From Gnetum montanum (taxonomy: Eukaryota; Streptophyta; Gnetopsida; Gnetales; Gnetaceae), in contig MNCI01027012.1 of assembly GCA_015680685.1 (NCBI GenBank), forward strand, positions 148,988 through 212,987: a DNA stretch of 64,000 bases, read 5' to 3'. Below, one piece after another: positions 25,064-34,937 of the stretch. Below the pieces are notes generated by a model. That model ran no database searches. It was not told the DNA's origin and saw nothing but the letters and a program-made list of their open reading frames with translations. Numbering within the stretch: position 1 is the stretch's first letter; each line of letters opens with the position of its first letter. The position numbers were made by a program, and so were the translations under genes.

Positions 25064-25837
25064 ATCATGAATTCAATGATGCCTATGATGTCCTCTACTA
25101 TCCCTTCATTCATAGCAGGGCCTATGATCATTTTTTTTCTACCATCCATCATCATCAAGGTTTCTTCCTCTATGGTTTTGATCAAATTTAGAGGAGGAGG
25201 AAGAAGATGTAGATGAAGAGGGTGAAGAGGGAGGAGGATTGCCACTACCACGATGTCTACCACCTTCTCTCTACTTGTCACGACCATGATCATTACATTT
25301 ATCATCATCATGATGCTTACCCGAGTTCCTAACTTGACTTCCACTTTTGCCTAAACCAGGATTGTTGATAGTGACTATAAGTTTAAGTTCAAGCCTCCTT
25401 CACCAAAGTCAAGGTGTGGAGAATCTTCATGTTGAGAAACCCCAAAGGGAAGATCCTCATTGTCTTTTTGGTTCAATAGGAACAAGGGATTAGTGAACCA
25501 TTTCACCTTTGTAGCTTCATGGTGCTTCTCTTGGTACCAATCTCTTTTGTGTTGTGTTTTAGTAGGATGGTAGTCTCGATAGTCATGGTCCTATACAATG
25601 TATTCTTTATGAAGATCCTAGATGCCCAACCTCTTAAGATTTTGAAGCAACATCCTAGGAATAGATCAGTTGGGTGGAAACACAACGTTATCTTCCATGT
25701 CTCTCCACTGCAACTATTCATCCTAATGTAGGACAAAGGTGAAATCAGGTACAAACTCATTTGGATGAGTGTGCACCACTTTGAATTCTTGGGGCATTGG
25801 CAGTTTTGATTCATCATGACTATGAGAAGAAGATATT
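25064..25837 (-). pseudogene. gag: Element A gag, N-terminal part
   Basis: The piece of A's gag upstream of the B insertion. The start is aligned to B's MSSSSHRS but ATG has become ATA at about 25837. PQEFKVVHTHPNEFVPDF matches PQEYRVVYTHHNEYIPNF of B. A His/Asp/Ser-rich stretch occupies 25340-25140. The ATCAT duplication at 25064-25068 is the B target site. Confidence 0.75.
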
Positions 25838-25978
25838 TTGGATTAGAAGAAAAATTTAGTGTGCTTTAATTATGATTATTATTTTTTATTTTTTGAATGA
25901 TTATGAATTTAGAGTTTGTTCCAACAATCTTAAATAATTTTCACTAAGTCCTAGATAGTGTATGTATCAAACTACAAG

Positions 25979-25996
25979 TCCTTAGTAACGACACCA
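25979..25996 (-). promoter_or_regulatory. Element A primer binding site (decayed tRNA-Asp)
   Basis: Minus strand TGGTGTCGTTACTAAGGA. Every difference from TGGCGCCGTTGCCGGGGA is a C-to-T or G-to-A transition, as expected for decay of methylated DNA. Confidence 0.8.
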
Positions 25997-25997
25997 A

Positions 25998-26912
25998 TGA
26001 TGAGTGGCAATTAGACCCTATGCCCAACCATATGAATCACTAAGCATTCATGTATGATCTGGTCAAATTTCTTGGACTTATAGCCTTCTAAGTATAGTGG
26101 TCTCTAGGAAGTAAAACCAACCATTGCAATCATTGTCTTGCCAATTACACTTGTGAAATGCAAAGGTATGGTTAAGTGTAATTAAGGCATATGATTTTTA
26201 TCATTTTTTGTATTTTATGTTCTAAGTCACCTAATAATAAAGAATAAGGAATAAATATATTTAATTACTAATTTAATCTAACTAGTTAACATTTAACTAA
26301 TCCTAACATAAGCATCCATTCCCACTTGCCATACACATCCTAAACATGTTTAACGCTACTAGGTTACCAAACGTTAAGTGTTACTGGGATTACCTAGTGC
26401 CAAGCGTATGCTCAAAGTGGTCATACTTATGTGCTTAATTAATCAATATTTAGTTTATCTTAGTCTAGCTTAGTTTAGTTTAATTACTTAATTTAATTAC
26501 GTTAGTTACTTAAAGCATCAAAGAAAATTGCTTAAAATATGAAATGCATAAAAGAAATAATTAATCTATTTCAAAGTGCTACAAGGTTTATCAGAAAGCT
26601 CATCTTTATCACTGCACACATTATTGTGCTCAAGTATAGTAGTGCTCAAATAAAGATCTGTATACTCTTTAATTCTTACTACAAGCACTTAGAAAAATAT
26701 TGTAACTTTTAAGTGGAAAACTTGCTAGAGTTTCGCTACAACTATGAGACTTATTGTTATAAATGCGGTTGGTGAGCACATATTTATAGGCAAAACAAGA
26801 AGCCCCATAGACCAGTACACATCCACGAGTCAAGCCCTACATTGAAAAAATCCCATTAATGGGATCACGTCAACAGCATGCCATCGATGTGGCCAATGAA
26901 GATGCTTCATCA
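25998..26912 (-). repeat. Element A 5' LTR
   Basis: 915 bp, TG...CA, paired with 6832-7776. On the minus strand U3 has CACATCGATGG and TGTTGACGTG, and the TATA box is on plus at 26781-26788. The right TSD CCAAT is at 26913-26917, after which LINE L resumes. Confidence 0.9.
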
Positions 26913-27814
26913 CCAATGGATTCTTTTCCAAGTTATAATAACATTATTTAAAATATGTCTACCTTTAACAAAACCTTTTTGTTTAGGTCTAATGGTATCT
27001 TCTATAACTTCTGAATTTAGCAAGTTATGTATTTTGCTAAAATTTTATAAGTGTTTTTAAGAAGAGTAATAAGTCTCTAATTACCAATATGTTAAAGATC
27101 ACCATTCTTAGGAAGAAGATGAATCATACTTTTAGTAAAAGAAATTTTTTAATACTTTCTTGGAAAACATGAAAGAGATCATCTCTAATAATTTTCCAAT
27201 CCTTCTTTAAAAATTCAATTAAAAAACCATCAAATCCCAAAGCTTTACCATCTACTAAATTAAAAGTTAATTTCTGATTTCTTTTGTTGTAATATCTACT
27301 TCAAGAATACTTTGATATGCTTCTATTATAACATGAGAAATATGTGTTCTAAAGGCCTTGAATGTTTCCTGACTAACATCTTTAGAAGAAAAATGATATG
27401 CTAAAAAACTATTAATAGTCGTAGGATCTATAGTAATGGAATCATTTATATCAATTGATTCTAGTTATGTACTTGATCCTTTTCATTGAGAAATTTTAAA
27501 AACTCCTTAAAAGATTCATCTTCAATTTTTAGCTAGGACATGTGACTTTTAGTAAGAGTAATTTTACCTTTAAAAGCATCCCAACATTATCTAGCATAAT
27601 AAGCATTAGCCAAGGCTTTTTGAATTTCAAAATCAAATGGATTCTAGCCTAAAAGAATTTGCATTTTCTTAATAGATTCCATAATATCTTCTTTAACTTG
27701 ACACTTAGAAAATTACTTTCTTGAAACTAAAACTAAAATTGAATTTTTTTACTAACATCCAATGAGACCCATTGGATCTATCAAACTAGTTTTAGTATTC
27801 CTTTTACATAATTT

Positions 27815-27910
27815 TTATTAATTTATAACTTAGTGCTACCTAGTAGAATTGAACCTGTGACTTGGGATTACCAAGCTGAGACCTAGGATTTCCAAACCAT
27901 CTAACATAAT
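27815..27910 (-). repeat. SINE-like repeat copy d (partial)
   Basis: Minus strand carries GGTTCAATTCTACTAGG and GCACTAAGTTATAAA, matching the other SINE-like copies at 39280, 41010 and 49745. GGTTCAATTC resembles a Pol III B box. It lies inside LINE L. Confidence 0.4.
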
Positions 27911-28264
27911 CTTTTACTCTAAAAGTAGTTTGTTGCCACCAATCAATCCAATTAATATTACTAATATATTTTTTCTACATTTCATAAAAAGTTAAATTAT
28001 TTTTCCCACTCATTCTTGTGAACATATTAGTATTCATATGAAAAAGCTTCTACTTTTGAAATGAGGAAGCATTAATCCTATAGAGTAAAATACTAATAGG
28101 AAAATGGTCTAACAAAGTAGCATCTATATGTAGTTTTACTTTACTTATAGGCTTATAAAAAAAACATTAGAGATGTAAAATCTACCAAGCTGACAATAAA
28201 TTCTATCATTTCCTTGCTAATAATTACACTAAGTATAATTCTTCTTATTTGAATGATATGAAAA

Positions 28265-29495
28265 TAAAAAGCTATATTAGAGTATACTCATAAGTTAAGG
28301 TACAATCATTGGTTTCTTAACTTAATTCAACAACAATTATAAAAGGCCATGATGATTCTCTTAAGAGTCATAATTCCTTATGAAGTATAATAGAATCCAA
28401 GTCATTGCTTTGTAATAGATGCAAACAACAATGAAGAAGATATGAAAAAGAAAAATGATGATAAATAAAGATAGAATATGTAAGAACCATTGAGATAACA
28501 AGGTGACATTAGAAAAACGACCACAACATTGTTCATAATACAAAAGAGTTTACAAACTATAGTGATTCATAAAATTATAAAAGAAAAATGTCCTATGCTA
28601 TAGGGACAAACAAGAGCATGCAAAAATGCTAGAAGATATTACAAAGAATAATACTTTTAATGAGCACCTAAGCATTACAACCAAAAGGTTCAAAAAATGA
28701 CTCAAAGCTAAGAAGCTAGTGTTATAAGATACAAGAGCAAACCTTGTAGAAAAAGATTCAATTTCCTAAAGAGAAAGTGAAGTTCCAAGTTGTGCCATAT
28801 GTAGCTTGGTCTAACTTTTTAAATAAGAAGAGAAGGTTATCTAGAAGGTTATGATGATTAAGAAAGGAAAAGACTTATTAAGAAGTATTTTGTAAAGCAC
28901 AGAGAAGCTAAGTGAAAAGTGACTTAGCAAAGTTAAAAATAAAGTTACAAAGAAGAAGACTTAATGAAGCATAGTGATCAACATGAAGCTATGTTCATTA
29001 AGAACTTAGTGAAGAAAAAAAGTTTAGTTATGACAAGCTACAACACAAGTGTTCATAATACAATGAGTTACCAATAACAATCCTATAGTGTATTAGCAAT
29101 TTACAATAAATGAGTAGATATGATTCAAAAGAAGATGCACTTCCATATGAAGAGTAACACCACTGAACCATAAGAAGTTCTTATGAACTTAGCATAAGTA
29201 GACTTGGAGATACAAGAAGTCCAAAGATAATGGTTATGATCTAAAAAAACCAAAAAAAAATACTAAGTTATGAAATGAGTACAACATAACTTTGTTCATC
29301 ATAAGAGGATTTTTAACTAGTAATTAGCAAGGCTTACGATACTCACAACTACAAAGAATTAAGAAGAGCACTTATCATTACAAAGAGAGCTACAATCTTA
29401 CAATTCCATAACATTAATATTATTATCATTTACAAAAATTTTACCTCATTGTAGAAGATGTTGAGGAAACAACGTTGTGTTATAAGAGCACTGTA
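28265..29495. other. Unidentified insertion in LINE L endonuclease
   Basis: About 1.2 kb of AT-rich sequence splits the endonuclease between GRLSDFLVC and the SNN-x-QGNDR block, which are close together in relatives. On the minus strand it begins near TGTTGAGTTACAG, which would suit an LTR start. The opposite end and TSD were not found. No coding potential was seen. Confidence 0.4.
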
Positions 29496-30017
29496 ACTCA
29501 ACAAACAAGAAAATCTGACAATCTACCTTCAAAAAGATAATATTTTTCTTTAAAATTACATCCATTTTGCTTTTCTTTATAAGACATATTAGGAGGAAGA
29601 CCACCAAGTTTTTCTAAATGATGTTTAACAATATTGAAATTACCTCTAATAATCCAATGAACTTTAATCCAAGATAGAAGATTTTTTAAGACCTTTGATT
29701 GATCTTTCAAGTTATTAGGAGCATAAATATTAAAGAGTACAAAGTTTCCTTTTCCACTATGAAAAATAATCCAAATTACTCTCCTAAGGTTGTTAAAGCC
29801 AAAATTTAAAACTTCTCTAATCTAATTTTTATTAGCTAGAATAGCAACATCTTCTTTATTAACTTCATGAGTAGTAGAAAAAACAATGCAGTTCTATAAA
29901 ATGCATTTACTAGCAAAACTAATATCATGCATTGAAATATTATTCTCTTGCAAGAAAAGAAATTTTTGAGATAAATGCTGATTTTAAAGATACTCCTCAA
30001 TAATCTTTGCTCAGGAT

Positions 30018-30855
30018 TGATGGGACGCGATATCGCATACCCAATATCGTGTCCGCCGCAATATCGCATCCCCCGCGATATCGCGTCTTTCCCTACAATA
30101 TCGCGTATGCGATATTGCAGTCCAACGCAATGTCTATAAATAAGAATCAGCTCTCCCTTGTTTGAAGCATTAGGAAGTTAGATTGTAGCTAGACTCTAGC
30201 AATTTTGTCCCTCCAAAGTTAGAATATTTTCCAGTGTCTACCCGTAGTGTGGTGAATGTAATTGTACGACATCCTTTATTTGAGTGTAACATACTTGGAC
30301 ACGCACATGATCGACAATAAAGATTGAGATTACTTCAACATTCACTTTATTTATTTATTTATTTAAATGTTATTTATTACTTTCCTAATTAGTTCCTCTC
30401 ACCCTTAAACTCCTAGTAACGCGGAATAAGTACAACTTGATTACGATCATTTAAGTGACTACTTGGTAACCCAGTGGCGTACCTAGGATCTGCGCTTGGT
30501 AATCCCAGTGGTAGTCATGCACGAAGTCCAAGATTTGTATAGATAATCAAGGAATGGATGCTCATCGCACTTAGGCTAGATTAGATTCCTTCTTACCCTT
30601 GCCTCCTAGCTTAGTTAATATTATCTTTCATCTACCTTCAGGAGTAGCATTAGATTAGGACACATCATACACCTCACTCTGGACTAAACCATACGTGACA
30701 AATATAATACTAGTCCAGGTGGGAAGACAGTGAACTGCAACCTAAGGCTAACGATCTAGGTGCCACAACTAGTCCGTCTGTGGTATTCTACCGGATCGCG
30801 CGTGAAAATGCTCATATTCATATGGTTGAGTGTAGGGGTATCTCACCACTCATCA
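30018..30855 (+). repeat. Element C 5' LTR
   Basis: 838 bp. U3 at 30024-30115 holds five ATATCG and one CGATAT, mostly as GCGATATCGC-type palindromes, directly upstream of TATAAATA (30135-30142). Polyadenylation signal AATAAA near 30313. The LTR ends ACTCATCA. Confidence 0.92.
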
Positions 30856-30856
30856 T

Positions 30857-30874
30857 AGGCACCGTTGCCTAGGA
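30857..30874 (+). promoter_or_regulatory. Element C primer binding site
   Basis: AGGCACCGTTGCCTAGGA, one base after the LTR, is a decayed version of the tRNA-Asp complement TGGCGCCGTTGCCGGGGA. Confidence 0.8.
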
Positions 30875-30991
30875 TGGTGCTAGTTATCTATATTAGTTAT
30901 ATCATACAAGGTCGATGTATAAGGACTTAACAATATATCTCTTAGGAAAGAAGAAATAATTATAAAAAGTCACACACACAACTTCACAATA

Positions 30992-32990
30992 ATGCCTCTC
31001 CTACAAGATTACAATAATGCCACACTTAGTGAGGAAGTTCATTGGAGAACCAATGAACTATATGACAATGAAGATTGGAGTATACAACCTGAAGTGGGGG
31101 TTTCTTATAAACATGAACAAAAGCAACATCATCCCAACGCACGAAAGCATAACTTACTTGATGACAATGAACCCCCACTGGCCACTACAAGCCTAACGTA
31201 ATTACAGGAGGCTGTTCGAATCTCACATAGACATCGTAAAGAGAGCCAACTACCCAAGCTCGATTTAAACAACTTTCCTACATTTTCAGGAGGCTATGAC
31301 TTAGATCTGCATCAACATTTACAAGCCTTCTATGATGCCTGCACATGGAACAACATTGATAATGGATGGAAATGACTTAAGCTCTTTCCCATGACACTCA
31401 TTGACCAAGCAAAATTATGGTATTGATCGTTAAAACCAAATTCAGTACGGCGTTGGTCAACAATGGTAGAAGTATTTAACGAAAAATATCAAACCTACGC
31501 AAGAGTGTCAGCCTTGAGGAAACAAATCCAAGGATGGAAACAAGCATAACATAAACCCTTGGACATGGCCTTAGAAAGATATTATGCACTATTAAACAAC
31601 TATCTGGGCTATGGGCTTTCCAAGGAAAGGCTAATGTACCATATCATTGATGGGCTTCGTAATGAAACAAGAGAGACCTTAGGAATGTATGCCCAAGGTC
31701 AACTATACAAACTACAAACCCATCAAATCCAAGAGCTTATTAAGTGGGTAGCAAAGAAGAAGGAGAATTGGCTAGATGGGAGAGTGTTGAAAAACATCAA
31801 CGGGACCAAAATCTCAACTTAACAAAGGTCCATGATCATACAAAGGAGAAATCAACTAATCTCAAGGTGGAAACATCATCTTTGCCAATACAAAAATCAT
31901 TAGAAGAAGCTGAAGCAAAGATCAATAAGATGTTGGAATGGATGTATCAAAAGTGTGGAGAATTTATCAACACCATTGGAGATAGAGTTTTGACAACCCA
32001 AGAAGCAGGACAAAACAGTAGACAATCGGAAAGAAGGGATAAAGAAAATAAGAGCTCAACTGCCAATCATACGTATGAATGCAACATATGCCTGTACGAT
32101 CACCCCAAAGGCCAATGCCCAATATTTTTACATCTACATGAGCATTGGGGAAACACATTACATCCAGAGTTCATACAGAGGTACTATGTTCGATCATAGT
32201 GGCAATAATCCCAATCGTGGGGGAGACCACCCGTAGACTAGAGGCACCATTCGTATCATCCAAACTCGAATGCATATCTTGTTCAACATCATGTCTCTCC
32301 AACTGGGCTGCCGCACTTTATCTCACCACAGTACTATTCTCCTCAATACTATTAACCCATGCCTCCAACACAACTACCACCTTGTGCACCTTATACTCCT
32401 CCTAGTTTTCAGCGTTCTCATCCTTTCCCTCCTTCTACAGTGCTACCAACTATTCCTAAGTTGCCTGCACCATAGCAACAACCCACGAACAACACTTGTG
32501 CTACTACTACCAACAAAGTGAGAAACCTCCTCAACATCCAAAGAGTCCCTTCTTTAAACACAGCCGTAAGAAGGGACAACATAATTCAAAGGCCACTGCA
32601 TCTTCCAACTCTGCACAAGTCCCACACTGTGGTGCACCCTTACCTTCAAACCCAACACCTCATGTAACTATATCAAGGCCACCATCAAACACTCCAACAA
32701 CCATATGGCCCAATGAACACAACCATGGGAGGCATCATCCTAATCCTTGTATACCATCTAACGATCCCAAATATCATAGTGGGTCAACTCGTTATCCAGG
32801 AACTACATCATATAAATTACCCCACTATGCTTCCTATAATCAAGTGTGTGAATCCTAAGGGGATAAGTATGACTGGGCCCCAATACTTCCAACATGCAAG
32901 GATCCTCATTTTCCATTTATTAATCCTTGCTATCCTCAGTCGATTAGTTATGGGGGACATCCCCCATTTTAATAACAAGTAGAATTAATA
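30992..32990 (+). pseudogene. gag: Element C gag
   Basis: Starts MPLLQDYNNA at 30992. A capsid domain at about 31390-31760 shows KPNSVRRWSTMVEVFNEKY, KQIQGWKQA and DGLRNETRETLGMYAQG (Retrotrans_gag). A zinc knuckle at about 32080-32120 reads CNICLYDHPKGQC, spacing CX2CX3HX4C. A His/Pro/Ser-rich tail ends SYGGHPPF and two stops near 32975, which aligns with the pol end of element B (SHGGDGHLS). The polyprotein thus seems to have lost everything between gag tail and pol end. Several stops (near 31200, 31370, 31420, 31550) and a frameshift near 31800 break the frame. Confidence 0.82.
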
Positions 32991-34370
32991 AATATTTTTT
33001 TATTTTTCTTTAATTTTTCAATTATTGTTTTCCAGTTTTTTATTTTTCAATTTCTTGTTTTATCTTTTTATCTTTTTTATCTTTTTGTCTTTTGGTATTT
33101 TTATGTTTTTTATATGTAATCTCATCTACGAATAAAACACTCATGTGGATCATTGGTTGAGGTGTGTTCTATGTTATTAAGTCATGAGTGATCAATTATT
33201 TGGAACAGTGAGCCCATTACATCCACTCATCCATTCTACAAATAAAAGGGTTTTTTCATGGGTACAGTGATATTCTTGACATTTTTAAAACTTCAAATTA
33301 ATTTTGTGTTCATTGTACCCAGAATGAAGAAGGATGGACCAAGAGGGAATGATTAGGGTGTGACATCAAGGGAACTTGCGGATTCTCTTTGGTGACATCT
33401 GTGGGAGTTATCATGCAACCTAGTTGTGCTAAGATACTTGTAGATCTAATAAAAAATGGGAGTAAGAGTAATCAAAAGGGCACTCAAAAATCAAATGTTG
33501 TTCTAGGGGGTTCCACTAGAAAGACATGCACCCATGCCTGAAGGTTGGCAGCTTCTTTGGTTTCAGTAAAGTGAAAAAAAATAGAAAAAAAAGAAGAAAA
33601 AGAAAAAGAAAAAACAAAGTGCCACAAAACAAAAATTACTCCTCCCTTGCATAAAACGCCAAGTGATCGTATGCCTTGTTTTTATGGTACTCTCATAGTT
33701 GCTCATCATGGGATGAAACAATGCAATGTCACTGATTAGAGGAATGGACTTGGTCCTGATCTTGAAACAATGGGTTAATGACACGTTAGTCATGCTTTTC
33801 ATGCAAGATTCACTGTGCCCTGGGTCAGTTACGTCATGTCCCAATTTCTACAATCCCTTTCTATAGTTCATCTCATCTCACTATTCGTGTAATTGTAGCT
33901 CGTGTCCCATATAGCATAGAATTCTCATCTCATTACGATGATATTTACATGTGTGTGTTTTGTGGAGTTAGTGCGGATTACATTTAACCCTTCTAGTGCC
34001 CACGGACACTTTAAGTGTGGTTACACAAGGGCATTATAGGTTGAAACTTGCTTTGGGGAGGACCCACTTGTGTAATTTTTGTTGTAATCTTCACTTAGGA
34101 CATAGCCCACACACACAATCTCTTACCCTCAGCTTAATTTTTCAATTGATTTTCTCTCCCTAATATTATCCCTCTAAATTTCAGCGTTCCAATGTATCAT
34201 TACATACCCTTTTTCTTACCACCCAAGGTTTTATTGATAAAATCCACACCATTATCATTAATGGTGCCTTTTGAATTAATGAAATTGACCTAGAACATCT
34301 TGATCATAGCTAATGTCCTCATTTTCCAACATTAATTTCAAAAAAATCATTTAAAAAATTGGTATTTTCA
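32991..34370 (+). other. Element C conserved noncoding block
   Basis: Follows the gag/pol end. A T-rich tract (32990-33120) is followed by sequence shared with A and B, including CTTTGGGGAGGACCCACT at 34051-34068 (identical in B). No open frame on the sense strand. Confidence 0.6.
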
Positions 34371-34379
34371 TGGTGTCTT

Positions 34380-34500
34380 ACATCACTAGGGACAAGATAT
34401 CGCGTACGCGATGTATCGTACACAATATCGCGTCCCCACCACCTATAAATAGGTAAGCCCCCCCCCCCCGGCGGCCGCAACACTTAGCATCATTTTACCA
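34380..34500 (+). promoter_or_regulatory. Element C internal promoter-like region
   Basis: ATATCGCGTACGCGATG and ATATCGCGTCCCC lie upstream of CCACCTATAAATAGGTA (TATAAATA at 34444-34451), then a run of 12 C, GCGGCCGC, and ACACTTAGCAT. The motifs are those of the same element's LTR U3. The core is shared with element A at 11312. The 3' ORF ATG is about 490 bp downstream. Confidence 0.65.
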
Positions 34501-34937
34501 TTCACACGGGGGGAGTTTTTGAAAATTTTTCTTTGCAACTTGCAATTGAGTGACCCTTGCTTTCATATCCATAACTCGCTCACTGGTACTCCAATTTTCG
34601 TTCCATTTGAACCTACTTGAACCCAGAGTGTTCAGCTTAGTCGTGGGGGAGAGACACTTGCCGAAAAGTGCCTAACTTTTTTGAAATTTATCATCGCCCA
34701 AAGAACATCAATTAAGGTAATTAACTTAACACTTAGAATAATTGTGCCTAAAAATCATATAACCCTTAGGTATATCGGGAAATTAAAAATGGAAACCACC
34801 TAATTCACAAGACTCATTATTACAAACTTTCGGGCACGATCACACGTAATAACATAAGATCATTAATAAAGGAAAGTAGTAAGGTATAACTTAACTTCAA
34901 AAATAACCTTACTAACATTTGGCTCGTGTAATTGCAA

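Larger units (their letters stand above)
6832..26912 (-). mobile_element. Element A: long Ty3/gypsy retrotransposon, interrupted by element B
   Basis: A minus-strand LTR retrotransposon of about 20.1 kb, of which 6958 bp is the nested element B. Both LTRs have TG...CA ends and are flanked by the duplication CCAAT (6827-6831 and 26913-26917). Reading right to left the order is 5' LTR, tRNA-Asp PBS, gag (split by B), protease, reverse transcriptase, RNase H, integrase, a noncoding block, an internal TATA region, an extra sense 3' ORF, polypurine tract and 3' LTR. The domain order PR-RT-RH-IN shows Ty3/gypsy. The tRNA-Asp primer and extra 3' ORF place it near the Athila-type clade; that placement is inference. 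It sits inside LINE L. All frames are broken. Confidence 0.92.
26918..30012 (-). pseudogene. LINE L, central segment: endonuclease and N-terminal RT
   Basis: Minus-strand L1-type ORF2. The endonuclease part at 30012-29498 contains NIYAPN and WIIRGNFNIVKHHLEKLGGLPPN, matching the APE-type endonuclease motifs NIYAPN and GDFN (Asp replaced by Asn). After an unrelated insert it resumes near 28250 with SNN-x-QGNDRIYC, LHIDATLLDHFPIS and INASSFQK. Then come the start of RT, LPKNGDLQHIGNW-x-LITLL (about 27110-27070), and residues like KKVLLKV. Element A interrupts RT here; the rest is at 6826. Element C cuts the endonuclease start, which lies at 38690. Confidence 0.82.

Noticed and set aside
25007-25344. 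Met/Ile/Ser-rich frames on both strands
   Set aside because: Low-complexity acidic/His/Ser segment of element A gag and the U3 of B; not separate genes.
34452-34480. C-run and GCGGCCGC in element C considered as vector or linker contamination
   Set aside because: Flanked on both sides by sequence homologous to the internal promoter region of element A, so it is part of the element, though the C-run length may be unreliable.
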